Source: Nanobdellota archaeon (GTDB lineage: Archaea; Nanobdellota; Nanobdellia; Woesearchaeales; GW2011-AR9). Taken from it: DNA of 38,754 bases. Each line of letters opens with the position of its first letter. Position 1 is the first letter of the stretch. A program made the translations under genes and the position numbers. Below are positions 16,773 through 26,941 of this stretch, in pieces. Location of the stretch: assembly GCA_018824365.1 (NCBI GenBank), contig JAHJGQ010000081.1, positions 1 to 38,754 on the forward strand, read 5' to 3'. The notes beneath the pieces are model-generated. The model had not been told where the DNA came from and did not search any database. It worked only from the letters and a program-made list of their open reading frames with translations.

Positions 16773-18221
16773 ATGTCTCAACTTGATAAAGGTATTTGTC
16801 TAAGATTTTATAAACGTAGAGATGTTCAGGATGCTATAATAGTTCATGCACGGCAGAAAGAAATTGGGGTGAGATATGGGACTGATTTTGGCAAACGTCC
16901 AGATATCCTTTCTTATCCTCGTGAAATTTTGGAATTAGCTAAACAAGGGGTCACCTCATTTCATTGCAGTGAAGAACTATGGGAAAATCCTCTCTCTTTA
17001 GATAGTAATTTTAACCGGAAAGAACTGGATGAGCTGCGGATAGGATGGGACCTTGTATTAGATATAGATTGTAAATTTATTGATTATAGCAAAATAAGTG
17101 CAGATCTGATTGTCAGATTTCTTAAATATTGTGGAGTAAAAGATATATCGGTAAAGTTTAGTGGGAACAAAGGATTCCATATCGGCGTGCCTTTTGAAGC
17201 ATTTCCTAAAAAAGTAGGTGACTCACTCGTTAAAGATCTTTTTCCTGAGGCAGCTAAGAAAATAGCTTTTTATATTAAAGAGAACATCAAAGAAGAATTA
17301 GAAAAAAGAGTTCTTGAATTTGAGAAAAACGATTTTAATAAAGTAAAAGAAAAAGTTGAACTGCCTCAAGAAGAGATTATCCGTTATGAAGAAAATGAGT
17401 TTGGAGATAAGATCCCTAAATTAAGTGTTGATAAGTTTCTAGAAATAGATACTGTATTAATTTCTTCAAGACATTTGTATCGGGCACCTTACAGCCTGCA
17501 TGAAAAGTCCGGCTTAATAAGTCTACCAATCGATCCAGAAAAAGTGATGGGATTTGAAAAAAACATGGCCAGACCGGAAGATCTCATCATACCCAATTTT
17601 ATTTTTTTAGACAGGGATGTTAATGATGAGAGCGGCAGAAGATTGTTGATACAGGCTTTGGATTTTGAAGTTAAAGCCGAAGAAAAAGATTATAAGATCC
17701 ATCTTCATGGTAATGCTCAGGAATATGAAGAACTGGTGATTGAAAGCCCAATAAAAGAAGATTTCTTTCCCCCTTGCATTTTGAAGATCCTTGAAGGCGT
17801 AGAAGATGGTAAGAAAAGAGCAGTCTTTATCTTGATGAATTTCTTAGGTAAGATTGGTTGGAACAAGAATGAAATTGAGCTGTATATCCTTAAATGGAAC
17901 AAAGAAAAGAATAAAGAACCATTGCGTGAAAATTATGTCAAAGGGCAGTTAAGATATTTCAAGCCGGGAGATAAGCTGTCTCCTAATTGTGATAATGAAG
18001 CTTATTACAAAGATTTGGGAAATTGTTTACCAAATAAATTGTGTGGAAAGATCAAGAATCCCGTCAACTATACAATCTTAAGATGGAAGAGTCATTTAAG
18101 AGATAGAGAAGAGGAAAATGCAGGGAAAAAGATAGAAAAAAAAAGAGAGAAGAAAGATAAAAAAGAAGAAAAAGTCAAATTGTCTTCTGGTCAAGATCTT
18201 AACCCTCAAAATCCTAGCTAA
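16773..18221 (+). CDS. priS: single-chain DNA primase: PriS catalytic domain fused to PriL C-terminal Fe-S domain
   Basis: PriS features (LVLDIDCK, VKFSGNKGFHIGVP, ISSRHLYRAPYSLHEKSGLISLP) followed by PriL-CTD 'PPCILKILEG...IGW...NCDNEAYYKDLGNCLPNKLCGKIKNPVNYT' with four Cys. Confidence 0.9.
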   Translation: MSQLDKGICLRFYKRRDVQDAIIVHARQKEIGVRYGTDFGKRPDILSYPREILELAKQGVTSFHCSEELWENPLSLDSNFNRKELDELRIGWDLVLDIDCKFIDYSKISADLIVRFLKYCGVKDISVKFSGNKGFHIGVPFEAFPKKVGDSLVKDLFPEAAKKIAFYIKENIKEELEKRVLEFEKNDFNKVKEKVELPQEEIIRYEENEFGDKIPKLSVDKFLEIDTVLISSRHLYRAPYSLHEKSGLISLPIDPEKVMGFEKNMARPEDLIIPNFIFLDRDVNDESGRRLLIQALDFEVKAEEKDYKIHLHGNAQEYEELVIESPIKEDFFPPCILKILEGVEDGKKRAVFILMNFLGKIGWNKNEIELYILKWNKEKNKEPLRENYVKGQLRYFKPGDKLSPNCDNEAYYKDLGNCLPNKLCGKIKNPVNYTILRWKSHLRDREEENAGKKIEKKREKKDKKEEKVKLSSGQDLNPQNPS

Positions 18222-18340
18222 ATGTTTTGAACAACACAGATGCCATGCCAAACTTGATTTTCTTGCTAAAGCCTACGGCCATCTCAGCGAGCACTAATCT
18301 ACTCTGCTAATAAATCAATTAATACTTTCTTAACCAAAAT

Positions 18341-18350
18341 CTTTATAAAC
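18341..18350 (+). promoter_or_regulatory. putative TATA box for the r-protein operon
   Basis: CTTTATAAAC about 140 nt upstream of the rps13 ATG. Confidence 0.5.
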
Positions 18351-18384
18351 AAACCACCTCTTCAAGCATAAACTGGTCCGAGTT

Positions 18385-18461
18385 AACGCGCATAGGGCTA
18401 ACATTAAATGTTAATTCTAGCGTGTTATGTGCCGGTAGTCAGATTGCCGGTTCTGCTGGCA
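18385..18461 (+). promoter_or_regulatory. structured 5' leader of the rps13-rps4 operon
   Basis: AACGCGC(18385-18391)/GCGTGTT(18420-18426) extended by TAGGGCTAACAT-TAA-ATGTTAATTCTA, then TGCCGG(18430)/CTGGCA(18456). Confidence 0.55.
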
Positions 18462-18483
18462 GATAATAAAGGAAACTAAGAAA

Positions 18484-18972
18484 ATGGCTGAAAAACAAGC
18501 AAACTTTAGGCATATTGTACGTGTAGCTAATGTAGATTTGCCTGGAGAAAAACAAACAAGATTTGCACTTACAAAAATCAAAGGAATAGGCATAAATTTT
18601 GCTGATTCAATCTGTGCTGTGACTGGCGTAGATAAAAATGTTAAAGTTGGTATGCTTGGCGATGAAGATGTAAAGAAGCTCAACGACATCATTCAAACTC
18701 CGAAAGAGAATGGAGTGCCAGTATGGATGTTTAATAGAAGAAAAGATTATACAACTGGTGAAGATCAGCATTTAATCACAGGATCATTAGGATTTGTCAA
18801 AGAAAATGATCTTAAGCGTTTAAAGAAAATTAAAACCTTGCGTGGAATGAGACATCAGAAAGGTCTTCCAGTAAGAGGGCAAAGAACAAGATCAAATTTC
18901 AGAAAGAGTAAAGGTAAAGTAATAGGAGTTAAAAAGAAAGCAGCACCTGCAAAGGGTGGAGCTAAGAAATAA
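18484..18972 (+). CDS. rps13: 30S ribosomal protein S13
   Basis: 'FRHIVRVANVDLPGEKQTRFALTKIKGIG...LRGMRHQKGLPVRGQRTRSNFRK'. Confidence 0.95.
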   Translation: MAEKQANFRHIVRVANVDLPGEKQTRFALTKIKGIGINFADSICAVTGVDKNVKVGMLGDEDVKKLNDIIQTPKENGVPVWMFNRRKDYTTGEDQHLITGSLGFVKENDLKRLKKIKTLRGMRHQKGLPVRGQRTRSNFRKSKGKVIGVKKKAAPAKGGAKK

Positions 18973-19030
18973 ATAAAATGGGACAACAAAAAACAAGTTT
19001 TTTGAGCCCGATTTTTAGAGGTGAATAAAA

Positions 19031-19723
19031 ATCGGAGACCCTAAAAAACAAAGGAAGAAGTACTCAACACCAATGCATCCTTGGATTCAAAGTAATATTG
19101 AGTCAGAGAAGAAGATAAAAGAAGAGTATGGTCTTAAGAATAAAACAGAGATCTTCATAGCAAATTCATTTCTGAAAAAATATAAAAATATAGCTAAAGC
19201 ACTTATTGCTAAGAAAACGGAACAGGGAGAGAAAGAAAAATTACAAATTCTTAAAAAATTGCAGCAATTGGGCTTGCTTTCTGTTGGTTCAGACCTTGAT
19301 CAGATTCTTGGGCTTGAGATGAAAGATGTTTTAGAAAGACGCCTGCAGAGTATTGTTTTTAGGAAAGGTTTAGCCAAATCAATTAATCAAGCACGACAGT
19401 TCATAGTTCATCGTCACATTATGGTTGGAGATAAAGAGATCTCAATGCCTTCTTACTTGGTTTCTCTCGAAGAAGAGAACAAGATTGGTTTTAAAATGAA
19501 TTCTTCACTTGCCAGCGAAGATCATCCTGAAAGGATTAATACCGAGGCAAAGGAAATAAAAGAAGAAGTGGAAGCAATAAAAGACCATCAAAAAAAATCT
19601 AATAGTAAAAGTAAAAAGAAAGAAGTTGAAGACACTGAAGATTTAGATGCAGATGTTTTAGATGCAGAGGTGTTAGAAGAATCTGAAAATTTAGGTCTTG
19701 TTGAGGAAGAAAATGAAAACTAA
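19031..19723 (+). CDS. rps4: 30S ribosomal protein S4, apparent non-canonical ATC start
   Basis: Conserved N-terminus (x)[17 protein letters not shown] lies upstream of the ORF-track ATG 19073; in frame it begins TGA ATA AAA ATC GGA GAC; SD-like GAGGTGA sits 6 nt before ATC. Confidence 0.85.
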   Translation: MGDPKKQRKKYSTPMHPWIQSNIESEKKIKEEYGLKNKTEIFIANSFLKKYKNIAKALIAKKTEQGEKEKLQILKKLQQLGLLSVGSDLDQILGLEMKDVLERRLQSIVFRKGLAKSINQARQFIVHRHIMVGDKEISMPSYLVSLEEENKIGFKMNSSLASEDHPERINTEAKEIKEEVEAIKDHQKKSNSKSKKKEVEDTEDLDADVLDAEVLEESENLGLVEEENEN

Positions 19724-20165
19724 TAATTATCATAAAGAATCGGGCAATCATGATGGAAGAGTTCCAAGAACAAACTTTAATATCAAATGGGGAATTGCTC
19801 ATATTTACTCATCTTATAATAATACTATCATTACTGTTACAGATATAACGGGAACAGAAACGATTGCACGTTCAAGTGGTGGTCAGATTGTAAAGTCTGA
19901 CAGATTAGAAAGTTCACCTACCGCTGCAATGGGTGCAGCAAAAAAAGTGTCTGAGATCTGTAGAGAAAAAGGCATTAATGGATTATATATTCGTGTAAGA
20001 GCTAAAGGCGGGCATAATGGTCCTAAAAATACCGGTCCAGGAGCTCAGGCTGCAATAAGAGCACTTTCAAGAGTTGGTATGAGGATAGGTAAGATTGAAG
20101 AAGTGACTCCAGAACCTCATAACGGCTGCAGAGCAAAGGGCGGTAGAAGAGGAAGAAGAGTATAA
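19698..20165 (+). CDS. rps11: 30S ribosomal protein S11 (likely start ATG 19713)
   Basis: '[25 protein letters not shown]...[11 protein letters not shown]...[19 protein letters not shown]'. Confidence 0.95.
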   Translation: MLRKKMKTNNYHKESGNHDGRVPRTNFNIKWGIAHIYSSYNNTIITVTDITGTETIARSSGGQIVKSDRLESSPTAAMGAAKKVSEICREKGINGLYIRVRAKGGHNGPKNTGPGAQAAIRALSRVGMRIGKIEEVTPEPHNGCRAKGGRRGRRV

Positions 20166-20231
20166 AGATAGTATAAATAAATTTATCATATAAATCTTAT
20201 AAATCTAAATGAAGATTAAAAAATAAAAAAA

Positions 20232-21008
20232 ATGAAATGCGAAAAAATTAAGGAAGAAAAAAAGAAAGGCAAGCTTACATTCCTGCTTAAAGGAAGCAAT
20301 GAAGTTTTCGCTAATACTATTAGAAGGTTAATTATTGAAGAAGTTCCTACTTTAGCTGTTGAAGATGTAGAAGTAAAAGACAATAGTTCATCTTTATCTG
20401 ATGAAATGCTTGCTCTACGTTTAGGTCTGATTCCAATAAAAACAGATCTTAAGAGCTATAGGCTGCCAAAAAACCAAGACGAAGTTGATGAAAAGGTTGC
20501 TAGTTGTACCTTGCAGCTGAAATTAAAGTCAAGTAAAAAAGGTTATGTTTATGCTAAAGACACAGAAAGTTCAGATCCAAAATGCAACTTTGTTTATGAG
20601 GAGATGCCTGTCGTAAAATTACTTTCAAAACAAAAGTTAGATGTTACCATGACTGCAGTGATGGGCATGGGAAAAGATCACACAAAATGGTCGCCTGGTT
20701 TGATTTTTTACAAAAAAGAACCTGTCCTAAAATTAGGTAAAGTTGAAAATCCTGCAAAAATAGCAGAAGTATGTACTGACGGATTATTCAAGATAAAAGA
20801 CGGAAAAGTAGAGTTAATCGATGAAAAAGTATATGATAGTAAGCTGCTTGAGATGTATGCTGAAATTGATAAAGGGATTACGCTTGAATATTCTAATAAT
20901 ATTGTCTTTAATATGGAAAGCTGGGGCCAGTTAACTTGTAAAGAGATGCTATCTAAAAGTGCTGAAATACTAATCGAAAAAACTGAAGAATTATCAAAAT
21001 TGATTTAA
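20232..21008 (+). CDS. rpoD: DNA-directed RNA polymerase subunit D (Rpb3)
   Basis: 'FLLKGSNEVFANTIRRLIIEEVPTLAVEDVEV...LALRLGLIPIKTD'. Confidence 0.95.
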   Translation: MKCEKIKEEKKKGKLTFLLKGSNEVFANTIRRLIIEEVPTLAVEDVEVKDNSSSLSDEMLALRLGLIPIKTDLKSYRLPKNQDEVDEKVASCTLQLKLKSSKKGYVYAKDTESSDPKCNFVYEEMPVVKLLSKQKLDVTMTAVMGMGKDHTKWSPGLIFYKKEPVLKLGKVENPAKIAEVCTDGLFKIKDGKVELIDEKVYDSKLLEMYAEIDKGITLEYSNNIVFNMESWGQLTCKEMLSKSAEILIEKTEELSKLI

Positions 21009-21009
21009 A

Positions 21010-21369
21010 ATGGTAAAAAGAACAGGTCCAACAAATTATCAACTGCAACAATTGCTTGTCGAACTAGAAAGTAAAGCAATGGAAAGCAAATTTTGGAGCA
21101 GGATAAAGAAAGATTTGTGTAAGCCGACCAGACAGAGAAGAGAAGTTAACATCTACAAGATCAATCAGTTTGCACGTGATGGTGAAACTGTTGTCATCCC
21201 TGGAAAAGTATTAAGTGTAGGAGAGATGAACAAGAAAGTTGATGTTGCTGCATTCAGTTTTTCACAGGAAGCTAAAGTAAAGATTGAAAGTGCTAAAGGA
21301 AAAGCATTATCAATCAAAGAATTGCTCAAATTAAATCCAGACGGAAAGAAAGTGAGGATATTAGGATGA
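21010..21369 (+). CDS. rpl18e: 50S ribosomal protein L18e
   Basis: Sequence and operon position. Confidence 0.9.
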   Translation: MVKRTGPTNYQLQQLLVELESKAMESKFWSRIKKDLCKPTRQRREVNIYKINQFARDGETVVIPGKVLSVGEMNKKVDVAAFSFSQEAKVKIESAKGKALSIKELLKLNPDGKKVRILG

Positions 21370-21788
21370 AGATTTACAACGGAGAAAGCATGATTCTAGG
21401 AAGACTAGCAGCTAGAGTTGCTAAAGATGCTCTTTTAGGCGAAGAAGTAAAAGTTGTGAATTGCGACAAAGTCATAATAAGTGGAAGAAAAACAAATACT
21501 TTTGCTAATGAGAAACAAAAAAGAGACAGGAAAGGTTATCCATTAAAAAGTGCAAAGTTTTCCCGCCTATCAGATAGATTTGTAAGAAGAACAATCAGGG
21601 GTATGCTTCCTTGGAAGTTGACAAGGGGAAAAGAAGCGTTTAAGCGTATCATGTGTCATGTTGGTGTTCCTTCAGAATTAGCCGGTAAAGATTTTATTAC
21701 TCTTGAAGATTCATCTGTGAAAAAATTACCCGATTTAAAGTATGTAACTATCGGAGATATCTGTAAACAATTAGGGAGAGAAGAATAA
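21366..21788 (+). CDS. rpl13: 50S ribosomal protein L13
   Basis: 'ILGRLAARVAKDALLGEEVKVVNCDKVIISG...VRRTIRGMLPWK'. Confidence 0.95.
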   Translation: MKIYNGESMILGRLAARVAKDALLGEEVKVVNCDKVIISGRKTNTFANEKQKRDRKGYPLKSAKFSRLSDRFVRRTIRGMLPWKLTRGKEAFKRIMCHVGVPSELAGKDFITLEDSSVKKLPDLKYVTIGDICKQLGREE

Positions 21789-21795
21789 TTAAAAA

Positions 21796-22194
21796 ATGAC
21801 AAAAAAAGTAATCCTGATGCGAGGTAAAAGGAAAAGAGCTATTGCTAGGGCCAGTGTTGGTGCTGGAACAGGTAAAGTGAAAATCAATGGACAGTTTCTC
21901 GATAATTTTTCAAATGATATGTCAAGACTTAGAATAAAAGAGCCGTTAACCTTGGCAAGTGATGTTGTTTCAAAAATTGATGTTAAAGTAAATGTAATTG
22001 GCGGCGGTATGAATGGACAAGCTGATGCAATAAGGTTAGCCATTGCTAGGGCGCTTGTACAACACGAACCTAAATTGAAAAAAATTTTTGAAGATTATGA
22101 TAGATTATTATTGGTTGCAGATGTTCGTAGGAAAGAAGTATGTAAACCTAACGATTCTAAAGCAAGAGCTAAAAGACAGAAGTCTTACAGATGA
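21796..22194 (+). CDS. rps9: 30S ribosomal protein S9
   Basis: 'RGKRKRAIARASVGAGTGKVKING...GGGMNGQADAIRLAIARAL...DSKARAKRQKSYR'. Confidence 0.95.
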   Translation: MTKKVILMRGKRKRAIARASVGAGTGKVKINGQFLDNFSNDMSRLRIKEPLTLASDVVSKIDVKVNVIGGGMNGQADAIRLAIARALVQHEPKLKKIFEDYDRLLLVADVRRKEVCKPNDSKARAKRQKSYR

Positions 22195-22206
22195 GGTTAT
22201 AAAAAA

Positions 22207-22404
22207 ATGATTATCCCTATTCGTTGTTTTAGTTGTGGTAAACCAGTTGGCCACTTATGGGAACAGTATAAAGAACGTGTTGAAAAAGGAGAAGAGCCGA
22301 AGAAAGTGATGGATTCTTTAGGTTTAGAGAGATATTGCTGCAGGGGTTTATTCTTAGGACATGTTGATTTGATCGATATTGCTGGTGAGTTTAAGCGATC
22401 TTGA
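22207..22404 (+). CDS. rpoN: DNA-directed RNA polymerase subunit N (Rpb10)
   Basis: '[21 protein letters not shown]...[20 protein letters not shown]'. Confidence 0.95.
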   Translation: MIIPIRCFSCGKPVGHLWEQYKERVEKGEEPKKVMDSLGLERYCCRGLFLGHVDLIDIAGEFKRS

Positions 22405-22537
22405 TTTTTTTTTTGTTCATCTTGATAATCATGATTTCTTCTATTTTGGACAAAGCCTTTTAAATCATAATTTTTATAAAGATTCTACATTATGCTAATT
22501 GTAATAGATGTTCTATAATTAAATCGGGGGTTTACTT

Positions 22538-23308
22538 ATGGCAAAAAAAATAGTAACAGTATTTTTGGTAATTCTTCTTGTCTTAATGCAAGTTGCTGCT
22601 GTTAGTGCTTTAACTGCCAGTGAAGCAAAAGAAGACTGGCGTGATGCAAAAGAGCTAAGCAAAGAAACGCAAGAGAAAAATCAGGATGCAAAGATAAAAT
22701 ATGCAGGAAATAAGACTGTTGAGAATAATCAGGAAGTAATTGATACCGGAAAAGAAGTTCTTCATGCAGCTTTGAATGAAGCAGAAGCATGGTTGATCTG
22801 GAAAGATCTGGAAGCTGATGAAAATCAAGATGTTCCAGATGATCTGAAAGATTCAATCAAAGAAGATGTTGATGCTAATTTAGCAAAGATTGATTCTTTA
22901 AGAACGGAAGTTGATGGTATACAAACCAGATTCGATTTAGGTGTAGTTTTTCTGAAGATGATTGGGAATTATTTTGAACTGCTCTCTGATGTGGCAAGGA
23001 ATTCTGGTAATGTTTGGGTTTATATTGCTGATACTCATGCTGATAAAATTGAGAGTTATGAACTTAAATTACGTGATGCAGCCAATCATAAAGAAGATGT
23101 CTTGGCTAAACTTGATTCCGCACATTTGGAATTAGAAACTGCTAGGAAAAACATTGATAATGCGGAATTAACTTACAAAGAAGTAAAGCTTCCTGGAACT
23201 CCTTTAGTTAAATTTGCAGAAGGGAATAATTACTTGAGAGCTGCTAGAGCAAACATGATTGCTGCAAATCAGAACTTAAATCAAGCCTATAGGATGTTGG
23301 TGAATTAA
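22538..23308 (+). CDS. secreted helical/coiled-coil protein
   Basis: N-terminal signal peptide (VTVFLVILLVLMQVAAVSALTA), remainder helical. Confidence 0.7.
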   Translation: MAKKIVTVFLVILLVLMQVAAVSALTASEAKEDWRDAKELSKETQEKNQDAKIKYAGNKTVENNQEVIDTGKEVLHAALNEAEAWLIWKDLEADENQDVPDDLKDSIKEDVDANLAKIDSLRTEVDGIQTRFDLGVVFLKMIGNYFELLSDVARNSGNVWVYIADTHADKIESYELKLRDAANHKEDVLAKLDSAHLELETARKNIDNAELTYKEVKLPGTPLVKFAEGNNYLRAARANMIAANQNLNQAYRMLVN

Positions 23309-23309
23309 A

Positions 23310-23672
23310 ATGAAAAGGATAATCTTTATTTTAGGTATTTTGTTAGTGTTAAGTTTAGTAGTTGGTTGTGCACCTTATGAGGATAAAGGGGTAATTACAA
23401 AGAAAACTACTACTGTTGATGATGGAGTGAAAACTAAGACAACAACTAAACCCATAGCTAAGACAAGTGATTCTGAAAAAGAAGTAGAGACTAAGACTGA
23501 AACTAAAACTGAAGTAGAAGATGACGACGATGACGATTTAATACTTGAAGAAGAAGAGGAAGTTGTAGTTGAAGAAAGTAACGATTTAGACTTAACAGAA
23601 GACGATCTTGATCAGTTAGAGAAAGACTTGGAAAGTTTAGAGTTTGATGACTTGGGTGGATTGTCTGAATAG
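23310..23672 (+). CDS. acidic lipoprotein
   Basis: Lipobox LVVGC; highly acidic C-terminus. Confidence 0.7.
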   Translation: MKRIIFILGILLVLSLVVGCAPYEDKGVITKKTTTVDDGVKTKTTTKPIAKTSDSEKEVETKTETKTEVEDDDDDDLILEEEEEVVVEESNDLDLTEDDLDQLEKDLESLEFDDLGGLSE

Positions 23673-23741
23673 TTTTTTTTTATTTTTTTAATTTATTATT
23701 AATTTTTGTTCTATTAATGATTATATCTTTTATGGCTTTTC

Positions 23742-24017
23742 TCATTCATTCCAAAAAGTACTTTTAACTTCACCATCAACTATTCTTTCTATTCTAGTGG
23801 CACGGATTACTCCATCCACTTCTTTTCGCCAATGGTAAACTCTTATCGTATCTCCTTCATTAATAGCAGAAGGGTTGCTACCAAGTTGAACTTTAATTTC
23901 AGAACTATCTGTTGAAACAGTATACTCACAACAATTACCTGAGTTCCAATAACGATGTATGTTCATTATTGTACCTTCAAATGTAGTTGGATAATCGTCG
24001 TTTATCATTTTTATCAT
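23742..24017 (-). CDS. small uncharacterized protein, possibly OB-like beta fold
   Basis: ORF; beta-rich pattern 'GDTIRVYHWRKEVDGVIRATRIERIVDGEV'. Confidence 0.55.
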   Translation of the reverse strand: MIKMINDDYPTTFEGTIMNIHRYWNSGNCCEYTVSTDSSEIKVQLGSNPSAINEGDTIRVYHWRKEVDGVIRATRIERIVDGEVKSTFWNE

Positions 24018-24044
24018 TGAAAATATTTAATACTTTAGAAAATT

Positions 24045-24311
24045 TTACTTAAATTCATATTCTCTGCAGACTTCACTAGCAGCATAAAGAGTATAGAACT
24101 CTGTTGGATCTGTTGTCCTACATTTCTGATCATGGATTCTTTGAGCTGTTTCTTCAAACAATCTAACTTTATATAATGCCCCTTCAGCCAATTCTAATAC
24201 TCTTTCAGCTAAGCTTAACCCTTGTCTTTTAATGTGATCTTTCTTTTCAGTTAAGTCTAACCCCAGTCTTGTAATATAATCTCTCATATCCATTTCATTA
24301 TTGTGTTCCAT
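24045..24311 (-). CDS. uncharacterized 88-aa protein
   Basis: ORF. Confidence 0.5.
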   Translation of the reverse strand: MEHNNEMDMRDYITRLGLDLTEKKDHIKRQGLSLAERVLELAEGALYKVRLFEETAQRIHDQKCRTTDPTEFYTLYAASEVCREYEFK

Positions 24312-24412
24312 TTATAAAATTTTCTGAAATGACTATCAATTAGTAACAAAGACAACTAACTACCAAATCTACTACAACAATCTTTAAAAAACACTTCCAT
24401 TTGTAAAATGAG

Positions 24413-26902
24413 GTGGATAATACAAATATTTTAGACATTCCTACAGAACAACTAACTCCGGGAATGAGACAGTATCAGGAAGCCAAACGTAACAATCCAG
24501 ACTGCCTGATAATGCTTAGGATGGGAGATTTCTATGAGATGTTCTATGAAGATGCAGTTACTTCTGCAAAAGAATTAGAAATAACTTTAACAGCAAGAGG
24601 CAAGGGAGATAAAAGAGCACCATTGGCTGGGATACCATATCATGCTTTAGAATCTTACTTAGCAAGATTAATCAAGAAAGGTTTCAAGGTTGCTATCATT
24701 GAACAACTTGAAGATCCAAAGAATGCCAAAGGTTTAGTAAAAAGAGGTTTGGTAAGAATCGTCACTCCTGGAACGGTAATTGAATCTTCAATGCTTAATG
24801 AGAAAGAAAATAATTATATCATGTCTTTAACTTCTTTTGCAGATGAATACGCAGCGGCTTTTTGCGATCTATCTACTGGAGAATTTTTTACTGCAAAAAT
24901 TAACTCTTTCCCACAATTAATCAACGAGATTATCCGTCTTAACCCTTCTGAATGCATTATTCCTGAAAGTCTTAAAGTAAATCATGAATTGATTGAAAAG
25001 ATAAAATCCAATGGTGTTTTTGTCAACTCTTTAGAAGATTATTATTTCAGAAAAGAAAATGCCAGAAAAATTTTACTTAACCACTTCAATCTTGCTTCTT
25101 TAGATCCATTTGGTTTAGAAGATAAAAAGAGTAATTTAGTGGTATCAGGAGCATTGTTAAAATATCTTTTAGAAACACAAAAAAATTCTTTATCACATAT
25201 AAAAAAGATTAGTCTGAGAAGCAATCAGAACAAAATGCTTCTTGATTCCAGTACCCTAAGAAATCTTGAATTAACAAAGAATATCAAAGATGGAACTACG
25301 CGTGGTTCACTTCTTTCAGTATTTGACAAGACAGTTACAGCTATGGGTGCCAGACTATTAAAGAAATGGATTAAAGAACCTTTACTAAAAAAAGAGATTA
25401 TCAAAAGAAGATTGAATGCAGTTGAAGCATTAGGTAAGAATATTATCGTCAGGGAAGAAATCATCAATTTACTTAATGAAGTCTATGATTTAGAAAGATT
25501 GATCAGCCGGGTTAATTATGGGAACGCAAGTCCTCGAGATTTATCAGCTTTAAAAAAATCGTTAGAAAATATTCCTCCAATTAAAGAAAAATTAAATCTT
25601 TTAGAAAGCGATCTGCTTCTGAACATTTCAAAAATACACAGCTTAAAAGAAATCGCTTCTTTAATCAACAAAGCGATCAAAGAAGATTCTCCTTTAACAA
25701 TAAGAGAAGGCAATATCATTAAAGCAGATTACAACGAAGAACTTGATCAATTAAGAGACATTAAACTTAATAGTAAAAAATACTTAAAACAGATAGAAGA
25801 AAGAGAAAAAGAAAAGACTGGAATACAGACATTAAGAATTGGTTTCACGAGGGTTTTTGGGTATTTTATTGAAGTGACAAAAAAAAATCTTCATCTTGTT
25901 CCAGAAACTTATATCCGGAAACAGACTACTGCAAATTCTGAAAGGTATATAACTGAAGAGTTGAAGATTGAAGAAGAAAAGATCTTAGGGGCAGAAGAAA
26001 AAATTAATGAATTAGAATATAACTTATTTCAGGATATATTGAAAAAGGTTTCAGAACAAACTCTTGAAGTACAGGAAACTGCCAGTAAACTTTCAGTTCT
26101 TGATGTTTTATGCTCTTTAGCAAAAGTTGCTATGGAAAATAATTATTCAAAGCCAGAATTTGTAGATCAGAAAGTTATCCAGATCAAAAACGGTCGTCAT
26201 CCAGTTGTAGAAATTATAGAAAAAAGTTTCATTGCCAATGATATTTTTCTTAACGAAAAGGAAATGATGATCATTACCGGTCCGAACATGGCAGGGAAAA
26301 GTACAGTGATGAGACAGACAGCTTTGATAGTTCTTATGGCACAAATGGGCAGTTTTGTTCCTGCTGAACAATGTGTGTTGGGAATTGTTGACAGAATCTT
26401 TACCAGGGTAGGAGCGTACGATGATTTAAGTTCAGGACAGTCAACTTTTATGGTTGAGATGAATGAAACCGCTTCAATTTTGAATAATGCTACTAAAGAT
26501 AGTTTGATAATATTGGATGAGATAGGCAGGGGCACTTCCACGTTTGATGGAGTGAGTATCGCCTGGAGTGTTGCTGAACATATCTATAATAAAGTGCAGG
26601 CAAAAACATTGTTTGCTACACATTATCATGTGATGAACAAGTTAGCAGAAAAATTTAGCAAGATTAAAAATTATAACATTGCTGCTAAAGAGGTAAAAGG
26701 AGAAGTTGTTTTTCTTCATAAATTATTAGAAGGTGGAACCGATCAAAGTTATGGGATACATGTAGCCAAGTTAGCCGGCCTTCCTGACGAAGTGATCGGA
26801 CGTGCTAAAGAAATTCAGGAAATCTTGGAAAAAGATGATGAGATGGTCAGGAAGATCAAAGCAAAAAAGTTGCAAGAGCAGATGTGTTTAGATAAGTTCT
26901 AA
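24413..26902 (+). CDS. mutS: DNA mismatch repair protein MutS (bacterial MutS1 type)
   Basis: 'MRQYQEAKRNNPDCLIMLRMGDFYEMF', Walker A 'TGPNMAGKST', 'DEIGRGTSTFDG'. Confidence 0.97.
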   Translation: MDNTNILDIPTEQLTPGMRQYQEAKRNNPDCLIMLRMGDFYEMFYEDAVTSAKELEITLTARGKGDKRAPLAGIPYHALESYLARLIKKGFKVAIIEQLEDPKNAKGLVKRGLVRIVTPGTVIESSMLNEKENNYIMSLTSFADEYAAAFCDLSTGEFFTAKINSFPQLINEIIRLNPSECIIPESLKVNHELIEKIKSNGVFVNSLEDYYFRKENARKILLNHFNLASLDPFGLEDKKSNLVVSGALLKYLLETQKNSLSHIKKISLRSNQNKMLLDSSTLRNLELTKNIKDGTTRGSLLSVFDKTVTAMGARLLKKWIKEPLLKKEIIKRRLNAVEALGKNIIVREEIINLLNEVYDLERLISRVNYGNASPRDLSALKKSLENIPPIKEKLNLLESDLLLNISKIHSLKEIASLINKAIKEDSPLTIREGNIIKADYNEELDQLRDIKLNSKKYLKQIEEREKEKTGIQTLRIGFTRVFGYFIEVTKKNLHLVPETYIRKQTTANSERYITEELKIEEEKILGAEEKINELEYNLFQDILKKVSEQTLEVQETASKLSVLDVLCSLAKVAMENNYSKPEFVDQKVIQIKNGRHPVVEIIEKSFIANDIFLNEKEMMIITGPNMAGKSTVMRQTALIVLMAQMGSFVPAEQCVLGIVDRIFTRVGAYDDLSSGQSTFMVEMNETASILNNATKDSLIILDEIGRGTSTFDGVSIAWSVAEHIYNKVQAKTLFATHYHVMNKLAEKFSKIKNYNIAAKEVKGEVVFLHKLLEGGTDQSYGIHVAKLAGLPDEVIGRAKEIQEILEKDDEMVRKIKAKKLQEQMCLDKF

Positions 26903-26941
26903 TTCATAACATTTTTAATACAAAACTAAACTTCTAATCTT

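Noticed and set aside
18270-18295. GCCTACGGCCATCTCAGCGAG resembles the start of 5S rRNA
   Set aside because: Similarity stops after ~13 nt; no further 5S sequence follows.
18979-19036. BHB-type mRNA intron joining ATG at 18979 to the S4 frame
   Set aside because: Flanks cannot form a 4-bp helix with two 3-nt bulges; an ATC start with SD is simpler.
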